This document shows, one piece after another, positions 11,888 to 22,790 of a DNA stretch of 64,000 nt. Origin of the DNA: Micromussa lordhowensis (taxonomy: Eukaryota > Cnidaria > Anthozoa > Scleractinia > Lobophylliidae). Position 1 is the first letter of the stretch. Each line of letters starts with the position of its first letter. The stretch is taken from positions 30,243,318 through 30,307,317 of the forward strand of contig OZ026601.1 in NCBI GenBank assembly GCA_964020085.1, read 5' to 3'. A program made the position numbers and the translations under genes. A model generated the notes under the pieces. The model saw only the letters and a list, made by a program, of their open reading frames with translations, did not search any database and had not been told where the DNA came from.

Positions 11888-14800
11888 ATGGAAGATCATT
11901 ATGTCGTCTTGCTTGAAAAGGTTGTGGCTGAAAATGTACGTCTCAGAGAAGCAATAGAAGTGCAGGACAACGAACAACGACGAATGTTCGAGGAACTTTC
12001 TTCGAAACTAGAGAGCTCTACGTGTAATTCTGCACAGGAAAGATCGGGACGATCGAGCAGGAAAAGAACAAGGAAAGTCCAAATCCCACAGCAATGCCGC
12101 GTAAGTAGAAATGTTTCTGTTAGTAATACCAGTAGATGCAACAACGAAATGTAATTCAAAGCTGTTCAAAGTGACTTCAACAACGCGGCGTGACAGGGAT
12201 TAAGCTTGTGAGCGTGAAACCAAAGACTTATTTTTTCCCTTGGTTCTTAACTTAAACAATGTTGGGCATAATTTATTGATATACTTAGCACTGGTTGGTT
12301 TTACGTTCCTTTGATGTTTTTTTAATTGCGAAAAAAGCCTTAAAAAATCATTCCAAAGAAATTTCACACTTTGAGATAAGAGATGGCTTCATTACTCTGC
12401 CCCTGCGCAGTATGCGCGGTAGATGTCACGGCCCATATTGTTCCCAGATCGCTGCCAGTCAATGCTGTTGGTGGAAAAATTTGACTTTTAGCTTTGTTAT
12501 CACTGTAGTAAAAGTTTTTCTTAATTGCAACTTGGTAACAAGGGAGTCTATACAAGGGCAATAAGAACCTACATTGTATTTCTCAGAAGGAATAGTGTTT
12601 TGTTTTCGGAAAGATATTCAAAGGCCGAGAAAGGCTGGGATTTTGATATCTTGTGCATGAGAAGTCCTGTGGTGCGGGGCGATTTGTGCAAGTGCCCTTC
12701 TTTGTGTGCACTGATCCACTCAGTTGTGAGCATACACACTTTGAAATGTATTTACTTGTGATACTTCACTTTGACCCTGCCCTATGGGAGGGAAACACTC
12801 TTTTTTATAATCATCAAATATTTTCGCTCGCACACTGTTGGTCTAAACATGGCATCTGACTGAATATTCCCTGAGAATATCCAAGAATATTCCTCAATTT
12901 CCAAATCTGTGTGCATTGCGTAAAAGATTTGAAGGATAATAAACACAATAGCCTCCATTTGGAGCGAAAATATGCTCGGATATTTAGCCGTGGACATTAT
13001 CTGTTCCTCGAAGCTCAGTTTTCCGTGAGCGTACTGTTTGCTTCTTGGAACAGATAATGTCCGTGGACAAATATCCAAGCATATTTTCACGCCAATTTGA
13101 GGCTATTGTTTATATATCGACTATACAGTGTGAGGCTAAATGAGACAAAAACATTTGACGCATAATTTGTTCATTGCTGTGTCGGGCGGCGCTTGATTCG
13201 AATTGGTCGCCTTATGTGTGATGACAGTTTTGCAATTTCTCCTTCACCTTTACTTGAATATTATGAAGCTAAAGTACAGATGCTATTGGTGTTTTCATGG
13301 AAACCAGTTCTTGAAATGCTGTGGTACGTCATTTTCAAATAAAGCATTTTCAAACAGAGCAGCAATTTAAATAAATGTTCAGAACGCCACATTTTGTTGC
13401 GATGACTGAATTTCCACCATATTTACATTAATAATTACGAACTTTACTCTGATTGGTTTTGTTTCTGGGGAAAACGAAACAAAAAATGCTTTACATTCTA
13501 GATCCCAGTTATGGTCAACTGTAACTATTTTATTGTTGGTGGAAAAATTAGAGGCAATGGTGAATGCCAAAAGCATGTTATTTACATGTACTTTGAGTCA
13601 TGGGATACTCAATAATGTGCAATGGCTTTCTAGACTCCTCCTTATTGGCCGTACTCCTTTAGGCATGGGATTATATTTTGTTAAAGCACAGCAAAACAAT
13701 TTTATTTATTGCAGATACGGGTTGTATTTGAATATTTTTAAAGGAAATACTGAGGTTTGGTTTATTTTCAGTCGCAGCAAGACTTCAGAAAGATGTACAA
13801 AGCCCTGGCACAAAATGAAGATTTTGAAGGCTTTAAGTTGGATGAGAGGTACATTTGTAATTAAATAGTCTGGATAAAATCCATGTTTATTGTAATAATT
13901 GATGTGGTTCAGATTTTGCTTTATTTTACCAGTTTTGAAATCAGACTGATAAAAAAATTCATAGTCTGTAACAAAGATAATAATACATATAAAAAATTAC
14001 TCATTTCTGATTGGTTGAGAGCAGTGCAGTTCAAATGTACACCAGTGCAAAAAGTTTAACACCAGTGCAAATGACATATCACAATTTTGGATTATGATTG
14101 ACTGAAAGGCAATAGGCAATTTTTTTAAGAAAATGATATATTGTTTGTAAAATGATGACAAAAATTTTGTGCTGAAACTTTGAAAAAAGTTTTCTCGAAT
14201 GAGAAAAGATGGCTTCAAGAAAGATCTTTTCACATGAAACTTGGTTTTTAGAGTGATTAGGGTATGATATGCCCAGGGTTGGACCATAGTTAATGGAGGG
14301 GACTGGTTATGAAGCCTGGCAAACATCAAAGGAGCAAACAAAGATGCCAAGATTTACATGTATGTTGGAAGGTCCGTGACAGTGCACAATCTTTTGTTTT
14401 GCATTCATACACTATGCATGAATTGTATAATTAACACGTTTCAATTGGTTAGTTCTTCAGTATGGAGTAAACAACTATTATGTTTTGTGTACTGCTAAGG
14501 CCGAAAAAAGAGTACACAAACATACGACAAAGAACTTTGTCAGGCTTCATAACCATTCCCCTCTATTAACTATGGTTGTACATGTACTTACATTTGCATT
14601 CAAAGTTTTACTCTGTGGCACCCTGTAATGTTTAGAGTGAAACAGTAACCAGTATTTCTCTTTTTAGCTTTTTAGCAGAGACTAACCAGAATGCCACGAA
14701 GACAGTCATTGATGCAGTTGTGGCTGATCACGGTGGCACTGATAAGTGCCCCTGGTCTCCAGCTGAAATGAAAGGTAATTGTACTTTTTTGTAGCTTTCT

Positions 14801-16525
14801 GGTAGAGGTTTAATAATGTCCACACAGAAACCTTCTTACATTGATTTTTTCAGAACTTTTCTGAAACTTTCCCACTTGAGATTATGGATTACTCATGTCA
14901 GAAATGATGAGCAAAAATACCACCTTAAATCTGAACATTTTTTGGCTCATGCTCAATACATGAGGTGGTGTAACATTGTAACATTAATTGTATGGACAGT
15001 ACTAATGCACATAAAAGAATTGATGTAAACAATGTTAAGCCATACATGTAAAACGTGGTTTATTGATGGCATAACTTTTACATCCACTAATATAATTTGT
15101 GTAACATTTTCTTCTAAGGATCTGCTGCCACTTATTTAAAAAGTTTATGTGATGCTTCCATGAGGGCAAAAAAGGGAAAACTGAAGGCACACAAAGATCT
15201 CTGTAGAAAGCAAGGAAGAATGAGAGATGTAAGTTGTTTTCTGTTTAATTTTTTGTATAGTCTATATGCAGTGGCCTGTAAATTACAACAAGTTACTATA
15301 AATTAAATTACATCAAAGTTACATGCATTTTTCTTGGTTGTCAAGCAAAAACAACATCCAGGGTTCAGACACATTTTGGAAAACATGGAAAGTCCTTGAA
15401 TTTTATTATGATATTTCCCAGGACTAAAAAGACCTGCTAAAAGATTCCAGATCCTGGCAAGTCCTGGAAATCTGTTGACCTCGAGGAATATACATTTAGT
15501 TTCCAGAATTAACATTATAAGAAATGTATGGCAGGCACTAACTGCACATGGTTAAGACAAGGAAAATATACGTTGAGAGGAGTAGTTATTGGCAATTTAG
15601 GCTAAGAGGTTTTTAATTATATTCCTAATTTTTAGGAAAGAAAAATTGTTGTTCATTACAAGAAAAATAAATAGACTTGGGTTTTGTCCTTAAAAAAATT
15701 GTCATGTTGCATATACTAGCCTATCTAGGAAACAATTGGGGCTGTACTTGTTAACCTTAACTGAGCTCTTTTTTCCTTGCCTAGAAAATTCAGAAGAGGC
15801 TTTCAACCTTGAAGACCATGCCCTGGTCTGAAGAAAGAAAGGCTCAGGTGGAACTGGCTGTAGGAAGCCTTGCCTATACCAGCTCAGACGAGTCTGACTT
15901 ATCAGATGACGAAAATGGTACAAGGAGACTAAGCAGATACCTTATCAAAAGGTTGCCATGGGAGCGGTCAACACTGGCCAAAGCGAAGAGAGAACTTGAT
16001 GAGGCTTATATTAGAAGCCTCAATCCTAGAGCAAGGTTGAACCTTGTGACAAGAAGAGTTCACCCAAGGCCATCAACCAGATCCCCACCGATTGCAGCTC
16101 TAGAATGGGCAGTCAGGGCTGAGGAGCCAACCACTACAACCAGCAGCCGACTGTCAACATCAACAAGAACAGCAACTCCATCTCTTCGTACCCGTAATCT
16201 AACATCGGCTACTCCATCCCACAGCACCCATCCTCCAACAATGGTAACTCCAGCCATCTGCACCCATCCTCCTTCGTCCCACAGCATACAGCTTAGTCGC
16301 ACCTCTCCTTCATCTGCCAGCTCCCCCAGTACCAGTGCCCGCCTGCCATCTTCTAGCTCCCATCCTGTAACTCCATCACCGACATCCACTCCCAGAGCAT
16401 CCCTGACATCCACTCCAAGGACATCCCTGACATCCACTCCCAGGACATCCCTGACATCCACTCCAAGGACAGCCCCGAATACAACTCCCAGGACATCAAA
16501 ACCAAAAAAAACGTTTGAGGTCTAA
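11888..16525 (+). CDS. Five-exon gene of unknown family carried by the CACTA-like element
   Basis: Exons 11888-12100, 13772-13848, 14668-14774, 15119-15228 and 15785-16525, all GT-AG with matching phases, give an unbroken 415-residue protein. Residues ~8-45 are predicted coiled coil (many Leu/Glu/Arg), then a basic SGRSSRKRTRK stretch. A central region has CPWSPAEMKG, a Lys/Arg-rich segment ending GRMRDKIQKR, MPWSEERKAQ, an acidic SSDESDLSDDEN run, and RLPWERSTLAKAKRELDEAY. The tail is Ser/Thr/Pro-rich with a repeated TSTPR-containing unit (five copies). I recognise the W-S-x-E-E / SSDESD / LPW pattern only as one recurring in uncharacterised invertebrate proteins. By position it could be an accessory DNA-binding protein analogous to En/Spm TNPA, which is inference. 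The open frame argues for selection or recent insertion. Confidence 0.75.
12945..13125. repeat. Foldback element in intron 1 of the transposon gene
   Basis: Arms ~12945-13016 and ~13049-13125: ACAATAGCCTCCATTTGG faces CCAATTTGAGGCTATTGT, and GGACATTATCTGTTCC faces GGAACAGATAATGTCC. Confidence 0.8.
14278..14577. repeat. Short inverted-repeat element in intron 2 of the transposon gene
   Basis: ACCATAGTTAATGGAGGGGA followed by CTGGTTATGAAGCCT near 14283-14317 is mirrored at 14543-14577 with few changes, leaving a ~225-bp interior. MITE-like; no clear target duplication seen. Confidence 0.6.
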
Positions 16526-16574
16526 AAAGGACAATGCCCATAACCGATGTGTTTCACCAGCATATTAATATTTT

Positions 16575-17008
16575 AAAAAGAACATTTCTTTCTTGATTTT
16601 ATAGTTAAGTTCCAAAATAAATGTAGTTTTTGTATTTTTGCTACACTTTTTTCAAATAATATCAGAGCAAGGTTTGCATTTTTTAGTTTCGTTATTTTTA
16701 CAAGGTTTACCATTTTGTATTTGTCAATGTGTTATTATGATATGCTTGATTACATACAAGGACATGGTTTTTGCTAAATAAACCAAAAAATCTTTCAAAA
16801 AGAACATTTCTTTCTTGATTTTATAGTTAAGTTCCAAAATAAATGTAGTTTTTGCATCTTTGCTACACTTTTTTCAGATAATATCAGAGCAAGGTTTTCA
16901 TTTTTTAGTTTCGTTATTTTTACAAGGTTTACCATTTTGTATTTGTCAATCTGTTATTATGATATGGTTGATCACATGTAAGGACATGGTTTTTGCCAAA
17001 TAAACCAG
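16575..17008. repeat. 222-bp tandem duplication in the 3' region of the transposon gene
   Basis: 16575-16796 and 16797-17008 are near-identical direct copies (period 222). Each carries AATAAA motifs, so the transposon gene has duplicated polyadenylation signals. Confidence 0.9.
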
Positions 17009-17214
17009 AATTTGCACACAGCAGATTGATTGATCAGAGTTTTCTACTGAGCATTCTATTTTTTCTTTTATTCTTTCTGGATCTTAAGTTACACATCAAA
17101 AAAATGTAATTACCGGTATACCTATAGTCCAGCCTGTAGTCGAGCTTTACCTATAAAACAAGACTAAGCAAACTCTTGGCTTGACACTACCTTCACATTT
17201 AAATCTGGCTTAAA

Positions 17215-17569
17215 GAAGACTATACGCTATATTTCGATGTATGTAAATGTCGCGTAAATGTGGAGTTAGTCTGGCTTAAAGCTATATTTCGATTATGTAA
17301 AGGTCGCGTAAATGTGGGAAAAAGACATCTTTACGTTTATATTTCGATGTATGTAAAGGTCGCGTAAATATGGAGTTTATACCAGCTTTACTCTGAGCTT
17401 AAAGTTTACTTAAAGAAGTCTCATTACTCTAGCTTTACGTCAAAGCGTAAATGTAGCGTAAAGCTCAACTTTACATAAAGTAAATGTGGCGTAAAGTTGT
17501 GTAAATACAAATTTTACACCAGCTTTATACTGACATTATGCTATCTTAAAGATGCCTTTTCATGCTGTG
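17215..17569. repeat. Right subterminal repeat array of the CACTA-like element
   Basis: Repeated TATATTTCGATGTATGTAAA, AGGTCGCGTAAATGTGG and GCGTAAAG words (at about 17225-17260, 17282-17315, 17340-17375 and 17440-17500), mirroring the left end. Consistent with multiple sites for a subterminal-binding protein. Confidence 0.8.
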
Positions 17570-17572
17570 CAG

Positions 17573-18493
17573 TGACCACTTGACAACTGTAGGAGGGGTG
17601 AGGACCCTTGCAGTACAGACATTTTTTAGATTCTGACTTGCTAGATTTCCCAGAATGAGGCTGTTTTTCTTGTGTTTGAGTGAGGAAAGAGCTAGTGACT
17701 GTAGGGGTGATTCCATATGTGGTGTCATTAAGTTGGGCACCTGCTTCAAGGGTGCGAATTTCCTTTACAATAGCTTCACTCAACTCCTGGAATTTCCATT
17801 CAGGGTTGTCGTGTTCACGGGCTAAGTTCTTTCTCAACTCATGGGGTAATTTGCCCAGGATAATTGGAACGAGGAGATCCCCATAGCTTTCGTGTGATCT
17901 TCCCAGTGATTCAAGACCTCTGACATGATTCTCCATAGTATCATAAAACAGTTGCAAGCTTGTTAACTGATTGGCGGGGCTAGCAATATCCAGGAGAGCT
18001 TGCATGTGGGCACTTATGATCTTACTGGGTTGCCCAAAACGTTCCCTAAGTAGTTTTATGGCCTGCTCATAATTGAGCTGGGCTCTGACATGTTACTTGG
18101 CACAAGTGGGGTTTCATTGTAAACCATTTGTGGGGATTCCTGATGAGTTGGGGAGGGAGGCTGAGTAGCAGATTTCTTAGGAGATAATGTGACATGAATA
18201 AATCTACTTATCTGGCTGGTGGTATCGAGAATTTCATCATGGATTTCTTCTGTCTCAAATATCTCCTGCTCGAGGTCCTTCGGTTCTTCGATGAGCGCCG
18301 CAATTTTCTCGTCCAGTCCAGTAAGAATAGATTTCTTCCCTGTAAGTTGTTCAATGATACTGTTAAGCGATACAACATCCATTTCGGTGGGTGCCTCCTT
18401 CTCCATGAGATCCTTCGCCTTTTTCAAAGTCTTCGTTAAGTGAGCGCGATAACCCGCACGTGAAGATGTTAATTTCGGGAGAGTTTCCGCCAT
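17573..18493 (-). pseudogene. BEL/Pao gag, internally deleted
   Basis: Starts at ATG 18493, 35 bp after the 5' LTR. The first ~145 codons form a helical, charged N-terminus ending at a stop near 18056. A second frame then gives LNYEQAIKLLRERFG, a gag segment of the DUF1759/retropepsin-associated type, and continues to the first zinc knuckle CLYCKGPHPSYSC. The ~100-residue stretch normally found between these parts (W..FWDSF, V.KFNYLKSLL type) is missing and the junction is out of frame, so this looks like an internal deletion near 18080. The frame is then broken at 17572 by the nested transposon. Confidence 0.85.
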
Positions 18494-18509
18494 ACTGCGT
18501 TGTATTATC

Positions 18510-18527
18510 CTGGTCCCGGCACCAAAA
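18510..18527 (-). promoter_or_regulatory. Primer-binding site of the BEL element
   Basis: Immediately inside the 5' LTR the minus strand reads TTTTGGTGCCGGGACC, close to the TTTTGGTGCCGAAACC sequence typical of BEL/Pao primer-binding sites. The priming tRNA cannot be assigned from this alone. Confidence 0.65.
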
Positions 18528-18763
18528 TGTCGTGTGGGTCTTTAGGCAACAGTCTGATACCTTAGGGGATCGGTGAAACGAAGGCAAACGAACAGACAAG
18601 GAACAGAATCTCGGTAATCAAACACAGATATATTTCAATATGGCGATCCGATCATACAGTACTTTCCATGTGACTTGCGCGCGCATACATTTATGATATG
18701 ACCGCATAACATGCTGAGTTAAACAATAACAAGGTTCAAATGTCAAGTTCAGTCTATTCGACA
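18528..18763 (-). repeat. BEL/Pao 5' LTR
   Basis: 236 bp, 5' LTR in the minus-strand reading. Identical to 6251-6476 apart from one C/T difference and 10 extra bases. It would contain the promoter and polyadenylation signals of the element. Confidence 0.95.
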
Positions 18764-18768
18764 CGCTG

Positions 18769-19440
18769 AACGATGGTTGAAGTTAAAAATTAAAGGAAGT
18801 ATGCGAGAAGGGTCCGTCCGCGTTTTGAATTTAAGTATGAGAAACCCAAATTGCGGTATTCAATTTAGTCCCAAACAGCTGTCTATCAGTCACAATTTTC
18901 TAATTAAATGGATCGTGCGGTCAACATTGTTGAAAATATCGGCAGTAGAAATATAGTTCCTCGATGCATATCTTGAATACTTAAACACCTCGGAATATTC
19001 TCAAGCCATTATTACTATATTTTGTATTTCGTTTCTTTCTTGAACTTTGAACCTGATAATAATATCATTAACTTGTCGAAACGGCGTTCGATTTTAATAT
19101 TAAATGTGATGCATTTCTGCTCATTAAACAAAGGTACGCAATAAGGTAAAAACCGCTAGTGTCCACAAGAAAGCTACGTGGCTAATGGGTTATGTCTTTT
19201 AAATGGAATTAAAAATCTGTATAATATAACCACAGCAACAAACCGATGAGATTGCCGAATCTTAAGTAGACCTGAATCAGTAGACATTTTAGAATACAAT
19301 ATATAGACGGTGCACTGATCCTAACGGCGGATACGACCAAAATTAAATAAACGGAATAAACGACTAAATTATAATAATTTTCAACAAAATTGCCCTATTT
19401 TTCGGTTTGCAATACAAACCTTCCTCAGGGGCTGAGTGGA
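18769..19440. other. No gene recognised
   Basis: AT-rich sequence right of the BEL element, with no ORF or repeat that I can name. Confidence 0.5.
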
Positions 19441-19730
19441 AAAAAATATATGAAAAAACCCCGTTAAAGGTACAAATTTAAATAAAAACAATTGACAATG
19501 ATTGGCAGGCTATGAGTAAATAAGTGTCAGATGTGTCACTGGCGTGCTTCATCTCTTTTGTTTATGTCAAACGGATGTAATGTTCTGGCTTTGTTTATTA
19601 AATTAGTCTCTCGAGCCCATCATAATGAGTCGCGTTTGCTGCGTATGAGTTTAATCAACCGGGATGAGGCTGACGTCGCTAATAGAATGGCCAGCTTGGT
19701 TAAAGTGTTGTGATACTGGTGTAGTTGTGC
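19395..19730 (-). mobile_element. Penelope-like element 3' fragment (copy A)
   Basis: On the minus strand, two adjacent frames give HFNQAGHSISDVSLIPV and then a segment ending AREAHLINKA-like with TLHPFDINKRDE. This is the C-terminal end of a GIY-YIG-containing Penelope-like element ORF, interrupted by a frameshift and stops near 19650. The 3' tail includes a CTGAGGAAGGTTTG block near 19405-19430. Only the distal end of the ORF remains. Confidence 0.7.
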
Positions 19731-19759
19731 TGAGTTGTTGGTGATTCAGGATAGAAAAG

Positions 19760-19880
19760 AAAACCGTTACAAATACAAATTTAAATAAAAATACGTGACA
19801 ATGATTGGTAGGCTATGAGTAGATAAGTGTCAGATATGTCACTGCTTCATCTCTTTTGTCAGCACAACTACATATCGTCT
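19760..19880 (-). mobile_element. Penelope-like element 3' tail, partial direct copy B
   Basis: Repeats in direct orientation the block at ~19468-19560 (TACAAATTTAAATAAAAA, GACAATGATTGG, AGGCTATGAGTA, AAGTGTCAGATRTGTCACT, CTTCATCTCTTTTGT). Partial tandem arrangements with terminal duplications are usual for Penelope-like insertions. Confidence 0.65.
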
Positions 19881-20375
19881 TAACTCTCCCCATCAGTATG
19901 TTGGGAGTGGATTATCCTTGTTTAAGATAAAATCTGGGAATTTTTGCCTTAATCAAAACACGATCAGTGGCATAAGTGTTGCCATGGCAACAGCACGACG
20001 GGTGTCATAATAATTATTTTGTGATGCACATTTCGGGTGCCAAGTTTAAAAAACACTGCTTTAATATTTCTAGAGATATCCTTGTACTGTTCCATTGGAA
20101 CCACCTATGACGTCATCACTTTTCCTGATTTGCATAATACAAAAGCATAAATATCTCTAAAACGAGAAAAGATATTCCAAAAAGGAAAACGCCATTCTTC
20201 TTTACTTTGAAATACCTTTCAAATAAACAGCAATTAAGCATGGAATAGTTTACCGAATTATCACTCTCAAAATGCCGTTTTTAACCGTTAAACCAGTTTT
20301 TTGGCTGCCATGATGCTAAATGAGCTTGAGCTCTGATCATATTTACATGTTAATTTGCGCCTAAGAAATGTTAAT

Positions 20376-20376
20376 C

Positions 20377-20446
<70 letters not shown>
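20376..20446. repeat. (ATC)n/(ATT)n microsatellite
   Basis: About 12 ATC units run directly into about 12 ATT units. Confidence 0.95.
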
Positions 20447-20449
<3 letters not shown>

Positions 20450-20497
20450 AGACTATATCCTCTTTGTTGTCTTGTCCCATATTAAAAGCACTAGTGA

Positions 20498-20677
20498 TCA
20501 TTTTGGAGTAATTGTGGCTTGCCGAATTTCGGGATAATGAATGGCTATGACAGCTAAGCTAACATCTTCTGCATTTATGGTCTCTTGTAGCGGAGCTCCG
20601 GCAGCCCGAAGGGCCGCCAAGAGGAGCCCTATACCTATATAGGAAAGTAAAGAAAACCCATGAATTGATTTTCTCAT
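20498..20677 (-). CDS. Candidate short secreted-type ORF (uncertain)
   Basis: 59 codons from the Met at 20677. An in-frame upstream Met at 20758 would lengthen it to 86. The sequence has a basic N-terminus followed by a hydrophobic run (FSLLSYIGIGLLLAAL) and a possible cleavage after Ala-Gly-Ala, so it resembles a signal peptide plus short mature chain. A GCTATAAACC motif lies about 45 bases upstream of the longer start. I know no homologue. It could equally be a chance ORF or a first exon. Confidence 0.25.
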   Translation of the reverse strand: MRKSIHGFSLLSYIGIGLLLAALRAAGAPLQETINAEDVSLAVIAIHYPEIRQATITPK

Positions 20678-21082
20678 GGTTATCATGGCTAGCGGTATTT
20701 CTCGTGGGCTTGTACGCACGACGGCGAAGATGACGGAGTCGCGCAAGATGGCGGCCATACTCCATCTAAAAGGTTGAGAGGGACATGCACCCTTGGTTTA
20801 TAGCGTACTTCTTTGATTTTGGGCAGCCAGGTTATAGTCAATTGACACCTGTCAAAGCAAGGTATCTGCTGACCATTATCACGTGATCATATCGCGTGCT
20901 CAAGTTTTAAGCATGTTGAGGTCACGTGTGTCAAGTGCACGTTTTCCTTTAGATGGCGGACTCATTTCGGGCTAACTTGTTGTAACCAGGGCTGGGTTGC
21001 TTGCAAGCCGCTTAAAGCTGAGGTACACCTGAATAGGAGTAAAATTTGAAGTGATATTAAAAGGAAATTGCTAGGATGGGTT

Positions 21083-21203
21083 GACACACATATATAAGGG
21101 GGGTTCTGGGACCGGGCGGTGGATTCTCCCGACGGCTCGTAAAGCTTCGCCGTCGGGGTAATCCCCCGCCCGGTCCCAGAACCCCCCCTTATATATGTGT
21201 GTA
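21083..21203. repeat. GC-rich foldback element
   Basis: Arms 21083-21135 and 21150-21203 (ACACATATATAAGGGGGG facing CCCCCCCTTATATATGTGTGT; GGTTCTGGGACCGGGCGG facing CCGCCCGGTCCCAGAACC; CCGACGG facing CCGTCGG) around a 14-bp loop CTCGTAAAGCTTCG. It lies just upstream of the polymerase ORF. Confidence 0.9.
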
Positions 21204-21269
21204 TAATTTTAGGGCTTGTCCCAGAATTATTTTTCTTTTGAAGAAATGCGGCGGCTAATATAGAAAGCA

Positions 21270-22790
21270 ATGGCTGCTGCAAATTTTTCGAGGGATGTTC
21301 TTGAAATGTTTTGTGGTCCGATCGAGGAGAATAAAGGCTCCCCAACTCCAATTAGTCCCAGTATAAGGGGCGGTTTTGAAATTGTTAGAAACAATTTCAA
21401 CCAATGGCTTCGTGTGTGGAAAATGCGAGTTACAAAAAACAACAAAGACTTGTTCAAATTTTTTCAAAAAACGAAACATTCATTCATGAACGTTTGCATG
21501 AATGAAGTTGCGGATTTGAAGAGTGTGAAAATACAATTTAGCCTTCTTGTGAGATTTTACATGATTCGAGATGAAAAACTCCAACAAATGGATCATTATT
21601 TTAATCGGATGCAGCCAGTAATCTTGAATGAACACAACATGGATATATTAAATCACTTGTTGAATCAGTTTATTGATGAAGTGAAAGGCGAGAAAGAGGC
21701 CTGGCCTGAAAGAGGCTCGGGATGGATAATGGACAAAATTTTGGAAGCTTTTATTAACGTAGCGCGATACCAACCAATGCGCGGCGGAAGCTATATGCCA
21801 CTGCCTGAAAAGCTGCGAAATAAGAAAGCAATAATCAATGTGCAAAACAGAGACAATCAATGTTTGAGATGGGCGCTTAGAGCAGCTTTATTTCCTGCCC
21901 CGCGCGGCACACAAGTCTCGAGAACATGGAGCTATCCAACGGAGGATGGCTTCAATTTTACCGGCATTGATTTTCCAACACCGGTTTCGCAGATTGACAG
22001 GCTAGAGAGGCAGAATAAGAATCTTGCGATTAACGTGTTTGGATGGGAAAAAGGGCATGTTGTAGTTCACAGGATCAGTGAAAAGGGTGGCGAAATATCA
22101 AGAATCAATTTAATGTTAACAACGCAAAGCGAAAACACGCATTACAGCTATGTGAAAAGGCTAACAGCACTATTATATGACCAAAACAGGCAAAATGAAA
22201 GCAAGCATTTCTGCGAACGCTGCCTGCACGGATATCAAACTAGAGATTTGCTCGAAAGACACAAACCGGAATGCAAAGGGCTGCTGAAAAGCCCCGCAAG
22301 AACGGACATGCCGAAACAGGGCAAAAACAAGATGCCTTTTACAAACTATCACAAGCAGATGAAAGCGCCCTATGTGGTTTATCCAGACTTTGAATGTCTC
22401 GTGAGAAAGATAGCCACATGTGAGCCAGACAGCAAACATAGCTTCACAGTAAAAACAGAAAAGCACGAGCCATGCGGCTTTTCGTATTTAGTCGTGAGGA
22501 GTGATGGGCAGACTTTTGGCCCATGCACTTACAGGGGAGAAGACGCGGTCTTTGTGTTTCTTACATATCTTCTGAACCATGAAAGGGAAATGCGAGAAGA
22601 CATGGAAAACAAAAGGCCACTGGTTATGACAAATGAGGACTGGCAAAAACACAGGAACGCGACAGAATGCCACATTTGCAACAAAAGCCTGTACAAAGAT
22701 CTTTATTTCGACTCGATGGCGGTGTATGATCCTGATTCAGGAAAATACAGCGGACAAAGCCACAGACGATGCTACCACACCAGGCGGTAA
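21270..22790 (+). pseudogene. Polinton-type protein-primed DNA polymerase B, N-terminal part
   Basis: 506 codons from ATG 21270. Residues ~180-330 carry DNQCLRWALRAALFP, a region found in metazoan Polinton/Maverick polymerases, and a C2H2-like finger CERCLHGYQTRDLLERHKPEC. Exonuclease motif I is near residue 370 (VVYPDFECL; the Asp and Glu of DxE). Two more Cys pairs follow (CHICNKSLY). The frame ends at TAA 22788 because of a one-base frame change relative to the next segment; the two frames overlap at 22769-22790. No integrase, ATPase or capsid gene lies nearby, so this is a fragment. The N-terminal third is not a domain I can name. Confidence 0.85.

Larger units (their letters stand above)
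10658..17569 (+). mobile_element. CACTA (EnSpm)-like DNA transposon nested in BEL pol
   Basis: 6,912 bp. Termini are CACAGCACGAAAATG at 10658 and, on the complementary strand from 17569, CACAGCATGAAAAGG. A 3-bp duplication CAG lies at 10655-10657 and 17570-17572. Deleting the insert plus one CAG restores reading-frame continuity through the BEL zinc-knuckle linker (Val-Thr-Asp-Ala-Arg), which independently proves the boundaries. CAC termini, 3-bp duplication and several hundred bases of subterminal repeats are CACTA/EnSpm hallmarks. No transposase-like ORF is visible on either strand; the only good gene is the five-exon one at 11888-16525. The superfamily assignment is inferred from ends, not from a transposase. 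Confidence 0.85.
6246..18768 (-). mobile_element. BEL/Pao LTR retrotransposon, split by a nested DNA transposon
   Basis: Complete element footprint. LTRs at 6251-6476 and 18528-18763 begin TGTCG and end CGACA, and are flanked by a 5-bp duplication CGCTG at 6246-6250 and 18764-18768. Gag and pol lie on the minus strand. Gene order is gag, zinc knuckles, aspartic protease, reverse transcriptase, RNase H, integrase, C-terminal DUF5641-like domain, which is the BEL/Pao order with no envelope gene visible. The LTRs differ by one substitution (6270 versus 18547) and a 10-bp indel, so insertion is recent, yet the coding region already has stops, frameshifts and a gag deletion. Removing the insert at 10658-17569 leaves a 5.6-kb element. 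Confidence 0.95.

Noticed and set aside
16060..16461. 133-codon minus-strand ORF rich in Val/Asp
   Set aside because: Antisense of the Ser/Thr/Pro repeat tail of the transposon gene.
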